DNA of 64,000 nucleotides from NCBI RefSeq assembly GCF_004310325.1, contig NZ_SIRT01000007.1:1-64000 (forward strand), read 5' to 3'. Positions 17,323 to 26,139 of this stretch are shown piece by piece. The number at the start of each line of letters is the position of its first letter. Position 1 is the first letter of the stretch. A model generated the notes under the pieces. That model saw nothing but the letters and a program-made list of their open reading frames with translations, was not told where the DNA came from and made no database searches. The stretch comes from Hyunsoonleella flava. GTDB taxonomy: Bacteria > Bacteroidota > Bacteroidia > Flavobacteriales > Flavobacteriaceae. The position numbers were made by a program, and so were the translations under genes.

Positions 17323-18393
17323 ATGAAATATTACTATCTCGATGGAATAGATAAGCTGGGTCCTTATTCTCTGGATGAAATTAAATCTAGAAAATTGAGT
17401 CTCGATACAATGATTTTAAGGGAAGATAAAACCAAATGGGCACCGTTGTCAGATTACGAAGAATTGCAGGAAGTTGAAGAAGAATTAAAAAGAGAAGTTA
17501 AAACTAAAGAAGTTGTTACTCAAAAAAGTGATGATAAAAAAAAATCTAGTAGTATTTTAAAATTTTCACTTCTTGGAGTATTAATAATTATCATTTCATT
17601 TTTCCTTTACCAACATTTTTCATTAACTGAAGACAAATCTAGAGATTTAGCAAATAGATTTTTTAACGCAGTTTTGATGGAAAATCTAGATTATAATATT
17701 ATTGAAGAAATATATCCAGATTTTAGATCTATTGGTAGTCGTATTGATTTTCAAAATACATGTGTAATTAATAATATTTCTTCTAATTCTGATGGTGATT
17801 TTGAAGTATATGCAACTTACAATCATAATGAGAATAATAGCTATCCTATTTACTTGCTAATTGGGAACGAAAAAGGAAATGCATATATTAAATCTTCTAG
17901 GGGTATCAACTATGCCTTTTACGATAAAGTTTATGATTTTGGTAAAAAGAAGGGCTGTTTTTCTGATAACGAAGATGATGTTGAAATAGGTAAAATAATA
18001 CACGAAAATAGTTTGAGATCTGATTTTGAGTACCTGATTAATATAGGACTTTCAGGTTTATATGATAACCTAGAAATTTCAAGTAAATTAAGTAGAGATC
18101 GTTATGGATGGACCGATGGAGATGTTACTATTAAAAATAATAATGAAATTGATTTTACTGTTTTGGAATTTGATTGTAGAGTTGAATTTTATGACAGTAA
18201 TGAAAAATTAGTCCATACTAAAGAATTACATATTTTTAATTTAGATGCAAATAGTTCAACTTCTACATCGGTGATGTCTACCCAAAGATTGCCTTCAAAT
18301 TACAGAGTAATACCCACTATCAAAAAAAGTTATAGAATAGAAAACTTGATTAAAGATAAAGTAATTAAAGAAGCAAAATTTGGCTGTTTTTAA
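17323..18393 (+). CDS. GYF_2-domain membrane protein
   Basis: A 356-residue protein. The N-terminus (1-45: YYYLDGIDKLGPYSLDEIKS, then LREDKTKWAPLSDYEEL) is a GYF_2 domain, a peptide-binding module often fused to membrane segments in bacteria. A charged linker is followed by one transmembrane helix (about 79-97). A large C-terminal part (about 100-356), probably periplasmic, is beta-rich and resembles no family I know. It is followed after 19 bases by a lipoprotein gene, so the two probably act together at the envelope. Confidence 0.72.
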   Translation: MKYYYLDGIDKLGPYSLDEIKSRKLSLDTMILREDKTKWAPLSDYEELQEVEEELKREVKTKEVVTQKSDDKKKSSSILKFSLLGVLIIIISFFLYQHFSLTEDKSRDLANRFFNAVLMENLDYNIIEEIYPDFRSIGSRIDFQNTCVINNISSNSDGDFEVYATYNHNENNSYPIYLLIGNEKGNAYIKSSRGINYAFYDKVYDFGKKKGCFSDNEDDVEIGKIIHENSLRSDFEYLINIGLSGLYDNLEISSKLSRDRYGWTDGDVTIKNNNEIDFTVLEFDCRVEFYDSNEKLVHTKELHIFNLDANSSTSTSVMSTQRLPSNYRVIPTIKKSYRIENLIKDKVIKEAKFGCF

Positions 18394-18412
18394 TTAAATA
18401 AATTAAAGAAAT

Positions 18413-19522
18413 ATGAATTATTTTATAAAAATAATAACCTTGTTTATTGTTTGTAGTTTTATTTTTTCATGCAATACTAAAGAGAATGAAGATGGATTAT
18501 TGTTAGATATTGATTTTGGAATTACGGATGATGAATACAAAACAAAAATAGCAGAATTAGTTGATAGGGGTGTTTTAAAGGTTCAAACCATCAATAAAGA
18601 AATTAGTGATACTATACAAACTCGATCTTTTTATAAAAGGGATTTAAAGATTGGAAGTTTTTCTGCTTTAGTTAATGTAAATTTTAATAGTGGAGATATT
18701 AAAACAGGTCCTTTAAGAAACTACACATATCATCTTTTAACTTCGATTATAAAAAAATCTGATTCCATAAATTCAAATAAAGATAGTGTAAGCGATAAAT
18801 TGAATGATTCAAATAGTAAAGGTTACCCTGTAATTGCAAAAAAAAGTGATATTGATAAAATTAGAGCATATCTTGATAAAACTTATGGAAATGGAGTTAA
18901 TGTAGAGATTAAAGAAGGGCTTTTTTTGAGTGAAAAGATTATGTACTCTTCTAACAATGAAGATATCATTTTAGAGCTTGGTAGATTAACAATAAAAGGG
19001 CAAGATAGTTTAGGCTTCCCAGCTAATATTTCATCATATAATAATGCTACATTAGAAATTAGGAGTAAAAAGTATGCAGAACTACTAAGCAATGAATATT
19101 CCAGACTTAAAAATGGTTTAAAACCTCAAGATGTTATTGAGGTTAAATTTGGACAACCTGTTTTAGAATATGATGAAGGACTTGAAAAAGGATTTGTAAT
19201 TAATGCTGAAAAAATATTGTTTAAGGCAAATTTTTTAAATGATAAAATCTTAGAATTTAAAGGTGAGTTAAGAATTAGCGATACATTTAATGAGACTTTA
19301 CTAATCCAAAATAATTTTCTCTACACTTTTAACGAACCATTGGAAAAAGTTAACATATATGAATTGTTTGGTATTGAAGATCCAAATCTAATATCATTTA
19401 TATTTTATCCTAAATCGCACAATTATGATAAAATTAAAAATATAATACTAAGTGGGAGAAGACTTAAAATTGAATTATTTCCAACAGCAGTAGTTTTGGA
19501 AAGTGGTGAAGTTATCCAATAA
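18413..19522 (+). CDS. Lipoprotein, unknown
   Basis: A 369-residue protein with a lipoprotein signal peptide (hydrophobic residues 5-19, lipobox FIFSC, acylated Cys near residue 20). The mature part has no recognised domain. Its Lys/Asp/Asn-rich composition and low GC match the neighbouring GYF_2 gene, with which it is probably cotranscribed. It is third in the run of exported proteins. No terminator is obvious, but an AT-rich gap and then a short GC-rich segment follow. Confidence 0.65.
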   Translation: MNYFIKIITLFIVCSFIFSCNTKENEDGLLLDIDFGITDDEYKTKIAELVDRGVLKVQTINKEISDTIQTRSFYKRDLKIGSFSALVNVNFNSGDIKTGPLRNYTYHLLTSIIKKSDSINSNKDSVSDKLNDSNSKGYPVIAKKSDIDKIRAYLDKTYGNGVNVEIKEGLFLSEKIMYSSNNEDIILELGRLTIKGQDSLGFPANISSYNNATLEIRSKKYAELLSNEYSRLKNGLKPQDVIEVKFGQPVLEYDEGLEKGFVINAEKILFKANFLNDKILEFKGELRISDTFNETLLIQNNFLYTFNEPLEKVNIYELFGIEDPNLISFIFYPKSHNYDKIKNIILSGRRLKIELFPTAVVLESGEVIQ

Positions 19523-19613
19523 ATTAGTTTCAACTATATTAATTATTTAGTCCATTTATTTTTATTATTTTTTCTGAAAATTTTTCTATTTTTTTTACAC
19601 TTTATATGTTAAA

Positions 19614-19682
19614 CATCCCCCGGTACTTCTAGCCCAACCCCTCCGGTAGTTTAGGCAGGTGCTGGGTATTCCGGCTTCAATA
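19614..19682 (+). other. GC-rich leader before the 19712 gene
   Basis: A segment of about 65 bases is clearly GC-richer than the flanking AT-rich sequence (CCCCCGGTACTTCTAGCCC and GGCAGGTGCTGGGTATTCCGG). CCGGTA/TATTCCGG ends give only a weak stem. It could be a structured 5' leader or an imported remnant. I cannot assign a known riboswitch. Confidence 0.3.
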
Positions 19683-19711
19683 CAACTGCTGTAACTAAAA
19701 ATCATGTTATT

Positions 19712-20053
19712 ATGGTAACGGTAAAAGAAATTAAGAAGGCAAGAAATTCTAAAGATGAAGAATTTTATGGCTTAATCGTGCAATCAGGAGCTATGCCTGT
19801 TAAAAGCAAGAAAACAGGAAGAGTGTACTTCACAGCAAAGACAGCCTTTGTAGCAACCACCTTTGATGAAGAAACTGCATCATCAATGATCGGTATGGAG
19901 TTCGAGGGCACAGTTAAAAAAGTGCCAACAGATCCTTACGAATACACCATTGAGGAAACAGGTGAGATAATCCAGCTAACTCATCGTTGGGAATATGTAG
20001 ATCCTGCTTTGGACTTGGAAGAACAGGTGGTGGAAGAAATGGCTGTGATTTAA
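19712..20053 (+). CDS. Small protein next to a Sak4-like recombinase, possible SSB
   Basis: A 113-residue acidic-tailed protein (C-terminus LDLEEQVVEEMAVI). Strands such as DEEFYGLIVQSGAMPVKSK, KTAFVATTF and MEFEGTVKKVP could form an OB-like barrel. Small size, acidic tail and location one gene before a Sak4-like ATPase fit a phage-type single-strand DNA-binding protein. This is inference from context, because I recognise no sequence family. It has its own terminator, so it can be expressed separately and strongly. Confidence 0.65.
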   Translation: MVTVKEIKKARNSKDEEFYGLIVQSGAMPVKSKKTGRVYFTAKTAFVATTFDEETASSMIGMEFEGTVKKVPTDPYEYTIEETGEIIQLTHRWEYVDPALDLEEQVVEEMAVI

Positions 20054-20072
20054 GGAATGTACACCTGACAAG

Positions 20073-20108
20073 AAAGAGCTTATTGCTAATGCGATAGGCT
20101 CTTTTTTA
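20073..20108 (+). terminator. Rho-independent terminator
   Basis: AAAGAGC (20073-20079) pairs with GCTCTTT (20098-20104), extended inward by TTAT/ATAG, and a T-run follows. It separates the 19712 gene from the ATPase gene. Confidence 0.75.
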
Positions 20109-20151
20109 TTCCTAAAAACAACAATTATATGTATAACTAAAAACAAACAAC

Positions 20152-21060
20152 ATGCAATTACAACAAACACAACTTAACAATGTAAAACTCCGTTTAGGCA
20201 TATCTGGAGCCAGTGGATTTGGTAAAACCTATTCTGCTTTGCAATTAGCCTATGGAATGACACAAGATTGGTCCAAAATAGCTGTTATAGACACAGAGAA
20301 TGCCTCAGCCAGTCTGTATTCAGATTTGGGGAGTTTCAATGTTCTCAATCTATTTCCACCATATAGTCCAGAGAGATACATTGAGGCTATAGATATATGC
20401 GAAAAAGCAGGTATGGAAGTGATTATTATAGATTCCATTACTCATGAATGGCAAGGTGAGGGAGGATGTCTGCAAATACATGAACAACTTGGAGGAAGAT
20501 TCCAGGATTGGGCAAAGGTGAAACCCAGACACCAGAAATTCATTGATGCCATACTGCAATCCAGATGTCACATCATTACAACAACCAGACGTAAAACAGA
20601 TTATTCTATGGATGTTGGTTCCAATGGTAAATCCAAGGTGGTTAAGCATGGTACCAAAGAGATAACCAGTGAAGGATTTGAATATGAGCTAACATTAAAC
20701 TTTGAGCTCATCAACGAAAATCACTTGTGTAAGGTCAGTAAAGACCGGACGAATCTTTTCCAGGGAAAACCAGAATTTATTATCACCTCTGAAGCGGGCA
20801 AAACATTAAAAACCTGGTGCAATCAAGGAACTTCTCTGGAGGATGTAAAACAAGATATACAGTCTACAAGTACATTTGAGGAATTGAGACATTTATATCA
20901 AGAGCACAGTGCTTTAAAACAGCAGATTCTACCATTTATCATGGAACGGAAATCTGAAATAGAAAAGAGTACTCAGATTGTAGATTGCAAACAAATAATT
21001 AATCCTAAAACAATAAAAGACAATGGAATTAACAGCAATAAACCAACAGGTGGTCAGTAG
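20152..21060 (+). CDS. AAA_24 / Sak4-like RecA-fold ATPase
   Basis: A 302-residue phage-type nucleotide-binding protein. Walker A is GASGFGKT (19-26), a conserved IDTENASA segment lies at 46-53, and Walker B is VIIIDS (90-95) followed by ITHEWQGEGG. TTTRRKTDY and GFEYELTLNFEL fit the core that follows. Sak4 proteins are single-strand annealing or RecA-like recombinases of phages that work with a partner SSB. The C-terminal 80 residues are helical and less conserved. The next gene overlaps its end by 38 bases in another frame. Confidence 0.82.
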   Translation: MQLQQTQLNNVKLRLGISGASGFGKTYSALQLAYGMTQDWSKIAVIDTENASASLYSDLGSFNVLNLFPPYSPERYIEAIDICEKAGMEVIIIDSITHEWQGEGGCLQIHEQLGGRFQDWAKVKPRHQKFIDAILQSRCHIITTTRRKTDYSMDVGSNGKSKVVKHGTKEITSEGFEYELTLNFELINENHLCKVSKDRTNLFQGKPEFIITSEAGKTLKTWCNQGTSLEDVKQDIQSTSTFEELRHLYQEHSALKQQILPFIMERKSEIEKSTQIVDCKQIINPKTIKDNGINSNKPTGGQ

Positions 21061-22015
21061 CCAAGAAATAGAATCATCATCTATCAACGAGAAAAATAAT
21101 TTTATAGAAGCAAACACACAGCAGGTAACACTATCCCATTTAAGGCAGGATTGCATTATTCCTGTGTTTGCAAAAGATAATGAAAGCACCATACCACATT
21201 ACGAATTTGTAAATACAGTGAGGAGCACAGCACAGCAATTGTTTCCAAAAGGAACTGTTACAATGCCTAATATCAGAACCTCACACATTATCAAGGGTAG
21301 AATACCTTCAGCAATCGGTAAACCTGCTAAAGAACTATTAGAACATGAAAAGACCATCTATTACGAGCGTATGGCTTTTATGATAGAAATACCACATGTA
21401 CATGTATATATAAATAACCAAAAGCTCAATCTAACGGTTGGTGGTGTAAGATCTTATTCAGAACAGAATTTATTTTCTAAGAAAAGCATAGAAAAGTTTA
21501 AAATCTTTATAGGATTTAAGAATATGGTTTGTTGTAATCTATGTATAGCTACGGATGGTTTGAAAGATGATTTAAGAGTGAGTAGTATAGATGAATTAAA
21601 AAACAAGAGTAGAGAATTGTTTTTAAGCTATAACCAAGATAATCATATAGATGCATTAAGAAAATTTCAACAATTCACTATTAATCAAGAACAGTTTGCT
21701 CATTTAGTAGGTAAGATAAAACTCTATTATCATCTAGACAAGCAAGAAAAACAAGACTTGTTTGAGTTGAAGACAACAGATTCACAAATCAACACAATAA
21801 TTAAGAATTATGTTGATGATGAGCATTTTAGTTCTGATCCTAAAGGCTATATCAATCTCTGGAATTTGTACAATTTGTTTACTGAGAGTACTAAAAGCAA
21901 TTACATAGATAATTTCCTGAGCAGAAACTGCAACACCTATGAGTTTGTAAATCATTTGGGTGTAGCGTTAGAAAATCAGGAACATAACTACTTTCTTCAA
22001 AAATCTAAAGTGTGA
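21023..22015 (+). CDS. DUF3871 family protein
   Basis: A 330-residue protein that I recognise as DUF3871 from the blocks FIEANTQQVTLSHLRQDCII, IRTSHIIKGRIPSAIGKP, TIYYERMAFMIEIP, LTVGGVRSY and FKIFIGFKNMVCCNLC. The family is common on Bacteroidota mobile elements and its function is unknown to me. The gene overlaps the ATPase gene by 38 bases, implying translational coupling and a linked role, perhaps in element replication or recombination. Confidence 0.8.
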   Translation: MELTAINQQVVSSQEIESSSINEKNNFIEANTQQVTLSHLRQDCIIPVFAKDNESTIPHYEFVNTVRSTAQQLFPKGTVTMPNIRTSHIIKGRIPSAIGKPAKELLEHEKTIYYERMAFMIEIPHVHVYINNQKLNLTVGGVRSYSEQNLFSKKSIEKFKIFIGFKNMVCCNLCIATDGLKDDLRVSSIDELKNKSRELFLSYNQDNHIDALRKFQQFTINQEQFAHLVGKIKLYYHLDKQEKQDLFELKTTDSQINTIIKNYVDDEHFSSDPKGYINLWNLYNLFTESTKSNYIDNFLSRNCNTYEFVNHLGVALENQEHNYFLQKSKV

Positions 22016-22043
22016 TTCATTAATCTAACATATTTTATTATAA

Positions 22044-22295
22044 ATGAGTAATAAAGAATTGATTGAGCTGTTAAAATCATGCTCACCAAACATCATTTAT
22101 GTTGTAAATGAAGAAAATAGAATTATAAAGTTAAAAACACCACTTAAATTAAAAGTGATAGCAGATATTGGAGATTTTCGTAAAAATCAGATTGTGAAAT
22201 GCAATGAATTGAAAATCACCACATGGGCTAGAATTGTGTTTCATTTAGATGGTAAGAACTATCACACCTACTATTTTGACATTCTAACAAAATAA
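22044..22295 (+). CDS. Small hypothetical island protein
   Basis: An 83-residue protein (MSNKELIELLKSCSPNIIYV) without a signal peptide or membrane segment. It follows the DUF3871 gene by 28 bases on the same strand. The strand-rich sequence LKLKVIADIGDFRKNQIVKC could be a small barrel. No family is recognised. It is the last plus-strand gene of the island. Confidence 0.6.
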   Translation: MSNKELIELLKSCSPNIIYVVNEENRIIKLKTPLKLKVIADIGDFRKNQIVKCNELKITTWARIVFHLDGKNYHTYYFDILTK

Positions 22296-22325
22296 GTGAT
22301 AAAGAGCATTATGCTGTATCTTTTG

Positions 22326-22500
22326 GTTCTATGGAAATAGAACATTTTCTGAGACGGTTTTGGCTCTATAATAATAAAACCACTGAGAAAATCTGCTCTG
22401 CAGATCACCAGCACATCAAGACCTAATCTTATAAGTTAATTTATGAAGCTGCATAACACAAAAAGTTATGTTCCTTGAAGTGTAATATATAAGGTTAGGT
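22326..22500 (+). ncRNA. Candidate structured RNA / multi-hairpin region
   Basis: The 403-base gap before the restriction gene has no gene but several strong stems: GTTCTAT-GGAA-ATAGAAC (22326-22343), ATCTGC-TCT-GCAGAT (22391-22405), and a 13-bp stem ACCTAATCTTATA with TATAAGGTTAGGT (22421-22433 with 22488-22500, one G-U pair) enclosing CATAAC/GTTATG (22452-22470). No long T-run follows, so it is not a simple terminator. It may be a structured RNA or operon 3' end. Confidence 0.35.
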
Positions 22501-22629
22501 TTATATGTTGGTAGTTTAAAGTTGAATAATTCACATGGTTTTGTCTTTTACTAAAGGGGTTCAATAACTTTTAGTATTTAATATCATGCCAAAGCTATGT
22601 TTACTTAATGTGTAGTTATAGTACAAACT

Positions 22630-22646
22630 AGTTGTAAACTACAACT
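22630..22646. terminator. Hairpin between convergent genes
   Basis: AGTTGTA-AAC-TACAACT is a perfect 7-bp stem 52 bases beyond the restriction gene stop. It lacks a strong T-run on either strand, so a terminator role is only likely. Confidence 0.35.
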
Positions 22647-22698
22647 GCATTATGTAAAATATCCACGCAAGAAGCTAAATAGTAATTTAAACAAATGG

Positions 22699-25600
22699 TT
22701 AGCTCTCCCTACACAACGCTAAATAATTGCTGTCCAGTTCACTGTAAATACTATCATTTGGGCCATTAGCAGTAGCATATCGTGCAAGTAACATAATTTT
22801 TTTATGATACTTATTGGTATCATCATATAATGGCATTTTTATATTAAAATTAATACTGTATGACCTTGTACTATAGGTAAACTTGAAGTACTGTCTTACT
22901 ATGGTAGAATTCAATATTCCACATAAATAATATGCTTCGTCCTCAGTAATATTCCTACCTGTCTTGTCCTTACTGATATACGGACAGTGCTTGGCACAAA
23001 TAGGTGTAATTGATTCTCCCCAAGGAGTTTCTATATCTTGAACAACTGCACTACTTAGTTTAGTGTTATCTCTAAACGTTACTTTATATGGAGAGTAAGT
23101 ATAATCTCCGACTTTAGATAGCGAATAAAATGCTGATCCTCTTGAAATTGTCAAACTCCTTTTAGATTGTTTTCCTATTGTTGCTTTATTATTTGTGAAA
23201 TATTTCAATAATGAAGGACTGTGTTTTGCCAACACAGAAGGTTCAGCGGATTTTGAAATTCCTTCCTCATAAGGGAAAATACAGTAATTTGAATTTTCTT
23301 TAAAACCGAATGGAATTATTTCAGGGGCTTTAATAACTGGACGGATGAACATAGTTTCCAGCATAACTGGTAAGTTGCTCAGGCTTTTATAAGTAGAATT
23401 TTTAAACTTAGCAGGTTTGAATAAATATGCGTTTTTTCTTGAAACAGGTTTTACCGGTTCTATGAAATATATTTCAGCAGGTGTAAATTCGACACCACTT
23501 CTAGCTTTGTATTCGCATTCACCAATAATTGAGCTGAAGTCATTCTTTCTATCAATAAACTCCTCGTCAAAGGTAGTGTAACCAGTACGTTGAAGATCCA
23601 TCTGGTATGCTTTAGGAGCTGATATTTCAAAATAATCACCTACTTCCTTAAATGACTGTTTTTCGTTTATACTACTTATCTTAATTCCTCGTTTTTTCTT
23701 AAAAGCTTTAATTGGTATACCGTCTTTAAAGTAATCCTTTGTTAGATGTTGATAATAGTAGGTCATAAATTTCTCTTGTGTATCTATGAATGGATTACCT
23801 GCACCCGTCCAATCATCAAGTTTTTGTAAATACATACGCTGGTTATTCTGTACATCAATGTAGAAGTTTCTAAAACCGGCATAAGAATCCTGTGTCATTA
23901 GAGTCTTAGGCATCAAAAACGAAAGTACACCACCTTCCTTTAACCATGCTGAGGCTGTTACATTAGCTATAAGTGCACAAATATTTAAACTAATTGCTCC
24001 CATGTAAGTTTGACCTGAAAATAAATGCCTATCAACACAAAGACTTTTTATTTTTTCAGCATAAGCTTGAGGTAAAAATTCCCATTTAATCCATGGCGGA
24101 TTTCCAACAATTATATCTATGTTCTTTACTCTAGCCACAAGCATGAAGTTAGAAACTATTCTAATCCAGATACCATCCCAATTATTTTTGTGCAATCTCA
24201 CTAATTGATTAGAAAGAGAGATGAGTTTATCTGTTACTTCATCATTTAGATCACTTTGATTAATGTTATCAGCAAACTTCTGATAAACCAAACCTGGATC
24301 TTCTGCTTTAATAATCGCTTGAATTTGACTCATTTGTGAAAAAAACTCACTACTTTCAACAAATGAGCTGGGTAGTACCACATCTATATTTTCTTGTTTA
24401 GTGTTTACTGTATACTTATAACAGTTTACTTTATTCAGCTCAACTTTAGTTGGTATATTAGCTGAATCACCAAGATATATAGGTATCTCTATATCATCAC
24501 CGTTAATTAAAGGCTTTACGGATAAATAAAAACAGACCTTAGCTGTAAGTACAGATAAAGGATTAATATCAACACCTTTGACTCTTTGGATTATTGATTT
24601 TAGCAATTTGGACTTTTCACTAGTGTTTAGACCAACCACATCGGTATCTCCAATTATGTTTTTTATAAGAGACATTACAAAAACACCACTTCCACAACAC
24701 GGATCGATTGCATGAAAATCACTTTTGTTGACGGTTGAAATACTTTCCTTTACAACGTAATCTGCTAACCAAGCAGGGGTAAAATATTCCCCTAAACTAT
24801 GCCTAACTTCAGGAGGCATAATCTCCATGTATAAATCGATAAAAATGTCTATTGTTGTATAACCATGTTTATAAAAGCTAATTGAGTAACCTTCAAGGAC
24901 ATGCACTATATCAAGTATTAAACCTGCTAATTCCTGAGTCCATATTTCTTCGTCACAGTACCAAGAGAAAAAATCTCCTTCCAATAGATTTCTAATTCCA
25001 CCGGTTTGAAAAACATAACCATCTTCTATGTATTCAATGAATTGTCGTAAAGTATCTGAATCGATATCACTTAAATCTGAAAAATATTCAATGTTCTTAT
25101 TAAATTCAATTTTTGTTACTACCTTACAAGCAATTAGTTTAACAATTACAGCGTAAGTGGTTTGTAATGCGAATAAAGCCTTATAGTCGGTCTCACTATC
25201 TGAAATATTTAAGTCAAACACTTTACTTAATGCAACTCGTCTTTTCTTAATATCTTCATTTTGCCCTTTGTCAGTCTCTGACAGATGAAAAAGTACTTCC
25301 CATTCTTGGAACAGCATTGAAGTTTTATCTGAAGGGCTTTCCATTAACTTGTTAAATAAGCTTCTAGCAAGCTTCAAAGTCGTTTGTGACCTTGTATTAA
25401 TTTTAAAATCGTTTACTACGTTTTGGGGAACAAATCTTTTATTAGTCACATCAACAAGAGATCGAATGAGCTTATCAAGATCCTGTTCATCGATATTCTT
25501 GTAAGACGTTGAATGTAAAATACCTTCTTGATAATAAATGTATTTGATTTTAATACCGTCTGTCAAAACACCGTGATATTCAAATTTTTCTGATTCTAAA

Positions 25601-25953
25601 AGTTGATTTAAATAATCTGACAACTGTGATTCCGCCTTCTTCTTATCATTCTCACTATCCAATTTACCTTTGTTCTTATATTCAATAACAAGATTGTTAC
25701 AAACAGCATCCATTCTTCCTGTAAACTTATGTCTTAGAGAAGATTGACCAGCCTCTTTTCTAAATTCTAGATCTATATTAAACAAGGTTCTGACAAAAAA
25801 ATAGATCTCAGATTCAAAGGCGAATGCAACATCAGCCTCAGTTGAAGCCGATTTCGTCCTAATTATTAATGTAGTTAAGTGCTCACTAAGCTTGCATTCA
25901 TATTCTTTACTGCTTAATATACTATCTATTCCCATTATCGAATTGAATCTCAT
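22699..25953 (-). CDS. Type IIG restriction-modification enzyme (fused nuclease and N6-adenine methyltransferase)
   Basis: A 1084-residue single-chain restriction enzyme. The N-terminus carries a PD-(D/E)xK nuclease signature: D82, then E91 and K93 in GRMDAVCNNLVIEYKNK. A helical linker leads to an N6-adenine methyltransferase core with motif I AIDPCCGSGVF (about residue 415) and motif IV VGNPPW (about residue 620). The last 350 residues should hold the target recognition domain and the TTRSYSINFNIKMP-type end. Both activities look intact, so no partner methylase or specificity gene is required. It faces the rest of the island and is cargo conferring phage defence. A palindrome overlaps its start; a second ATG is six codons in. 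Confidence 0.9.
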   Translation of the reverse strand: MRFNSIMGIDSILSSKEYECKLSEHLTTLIIRTKSASTEADVAFAFESEIYFFVRTLFNIDLEFRKEAGQSSLRHKFTGRMDAVCNNLVIEYKNKGKLDSENDKKKAESQLSDYLNQLLESEKFEYHGVLTDGIKIKYIYYQEGILHSTSYKNIDEQDLDKLIRSLVDVTNKRFVPQNVVNDFKINTRSQTTLKLARSLFNKLMESPSDKTSMLFQEWEVLFHLSETDKGQNEDIKKRRVALSKVFDLNISDSETDYKALFALQTTYAVIVKLIACKVVTKIEFNKNIEYFSDLSDIDSDTLRQFIEYIEDGYVFQTGGIRNLLEGDFFSWYCDEEIWTQELAGLILDIVHVLEGYSISFYKHGYTTIDIFIDLYMEIMPPEVRHSLGEYFTPAWLADYVVKESISTVNKSDFHAIDPCCGSGVFVMSLIKNIIGDTDVVGLNTSEKSKLLKSIIQRVKGVDINPLSVLTAKVCFYLSVKPLINGDDIEIPIYLGDSANIPTKVELNKVNCYKYTVNTKQENIDVVLPSSFVESSEFFSQMSQIQAIIKAEDPGLVYQKFADNINQSDLNDEVTDKLISLSNQLVRLHKNNWDGIWIRIVSNFMLVARVKNIDIIVGNPPWIKWEFLPQAYAEKIKSLCVDRHLFSGQTYMGAISLNICALIANVTASAWLKEGGVLSFLMPKTLMTQDSYAGFRNFYIDVQNNQRMYLQKLDDWTGAGNPFIDTQEKFMTYYYQHLTKDYFKDGIPIKAFKKKRGIKISSINEKQSFKEVGDYFEISAPKAYQMDLQRTGYTTFDEEFIDRKNDFSSIIGECEYKARSGVEFTPAEIYFIEPVKPVSRKNAYLFKPAKFKNSTYKSLSNLPVMLETMFIRPVIKAPEIIPFGFKENSNYCIFPYEEGISKSAEPSVLAKHSPSLLKYFTNNKATIGKQSKRSLTISRGSAFYSLSKVGDYTYSPYKVTFRDNTKLSSAVVQDIETPWGESITPICAKHCPYISKDKTGRNITEDEAYYLCGILNSTIVRQYFKFTYSTRSYSINFNIKMPLYDDTNKYHKKIMLLARYATANGPNDSIYSELDSNYLALCRES

Positions 25954-25978
25954 TTTATTTCACACTGTGAAAATAAAA
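25953..25978 (-). promoter_or_regulatory. Palindrome immediately upstream of the restriction gene
   Basis: TTTTATTTCACA, then CTG, then TGAAAATAAAA forms a near-perfect palindrome whose end touches the ATG. In RNA it would place the start region in a hairpin arm; as DNA it could be an operator. It shares TATTTCACA...TGAAAA with 16776-16790. Confidence 0.45.
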
Positions 25979-26139
25979 CCAAAGTTTTTAATCTGCTAAA
26001 TTTATTTAAGAAATAACAAAAAAGTAATTTGAGGCTATGCTTACTAACTATCTTAAAAACAAAAAGATTATCATAGACTAACAGGTTAAAGTGAAGCAAA
26101 AACAAGCACATTTGTTCTCTGGAATCACAAAGGCTAAAA

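Noticed and set aside
20152-21060. The ATPase considered as a ParA-type partition protein
   Set aside because: The P-loop GASGFGKT and the IDTENASA segment fit the Sak4/AAA_24 phage ATPases rather than the deviant Walker A of ParA.
22699-25953. Reading the large methyltransferase as a BREX PglX or part of a multi-gene defence system
   Set aside because: No BREX, DISARM or type I partner genes are nearby, and the N-terminal D/E-x-K nuclease makes a single-chain type IIG enzyme the simpler reading.
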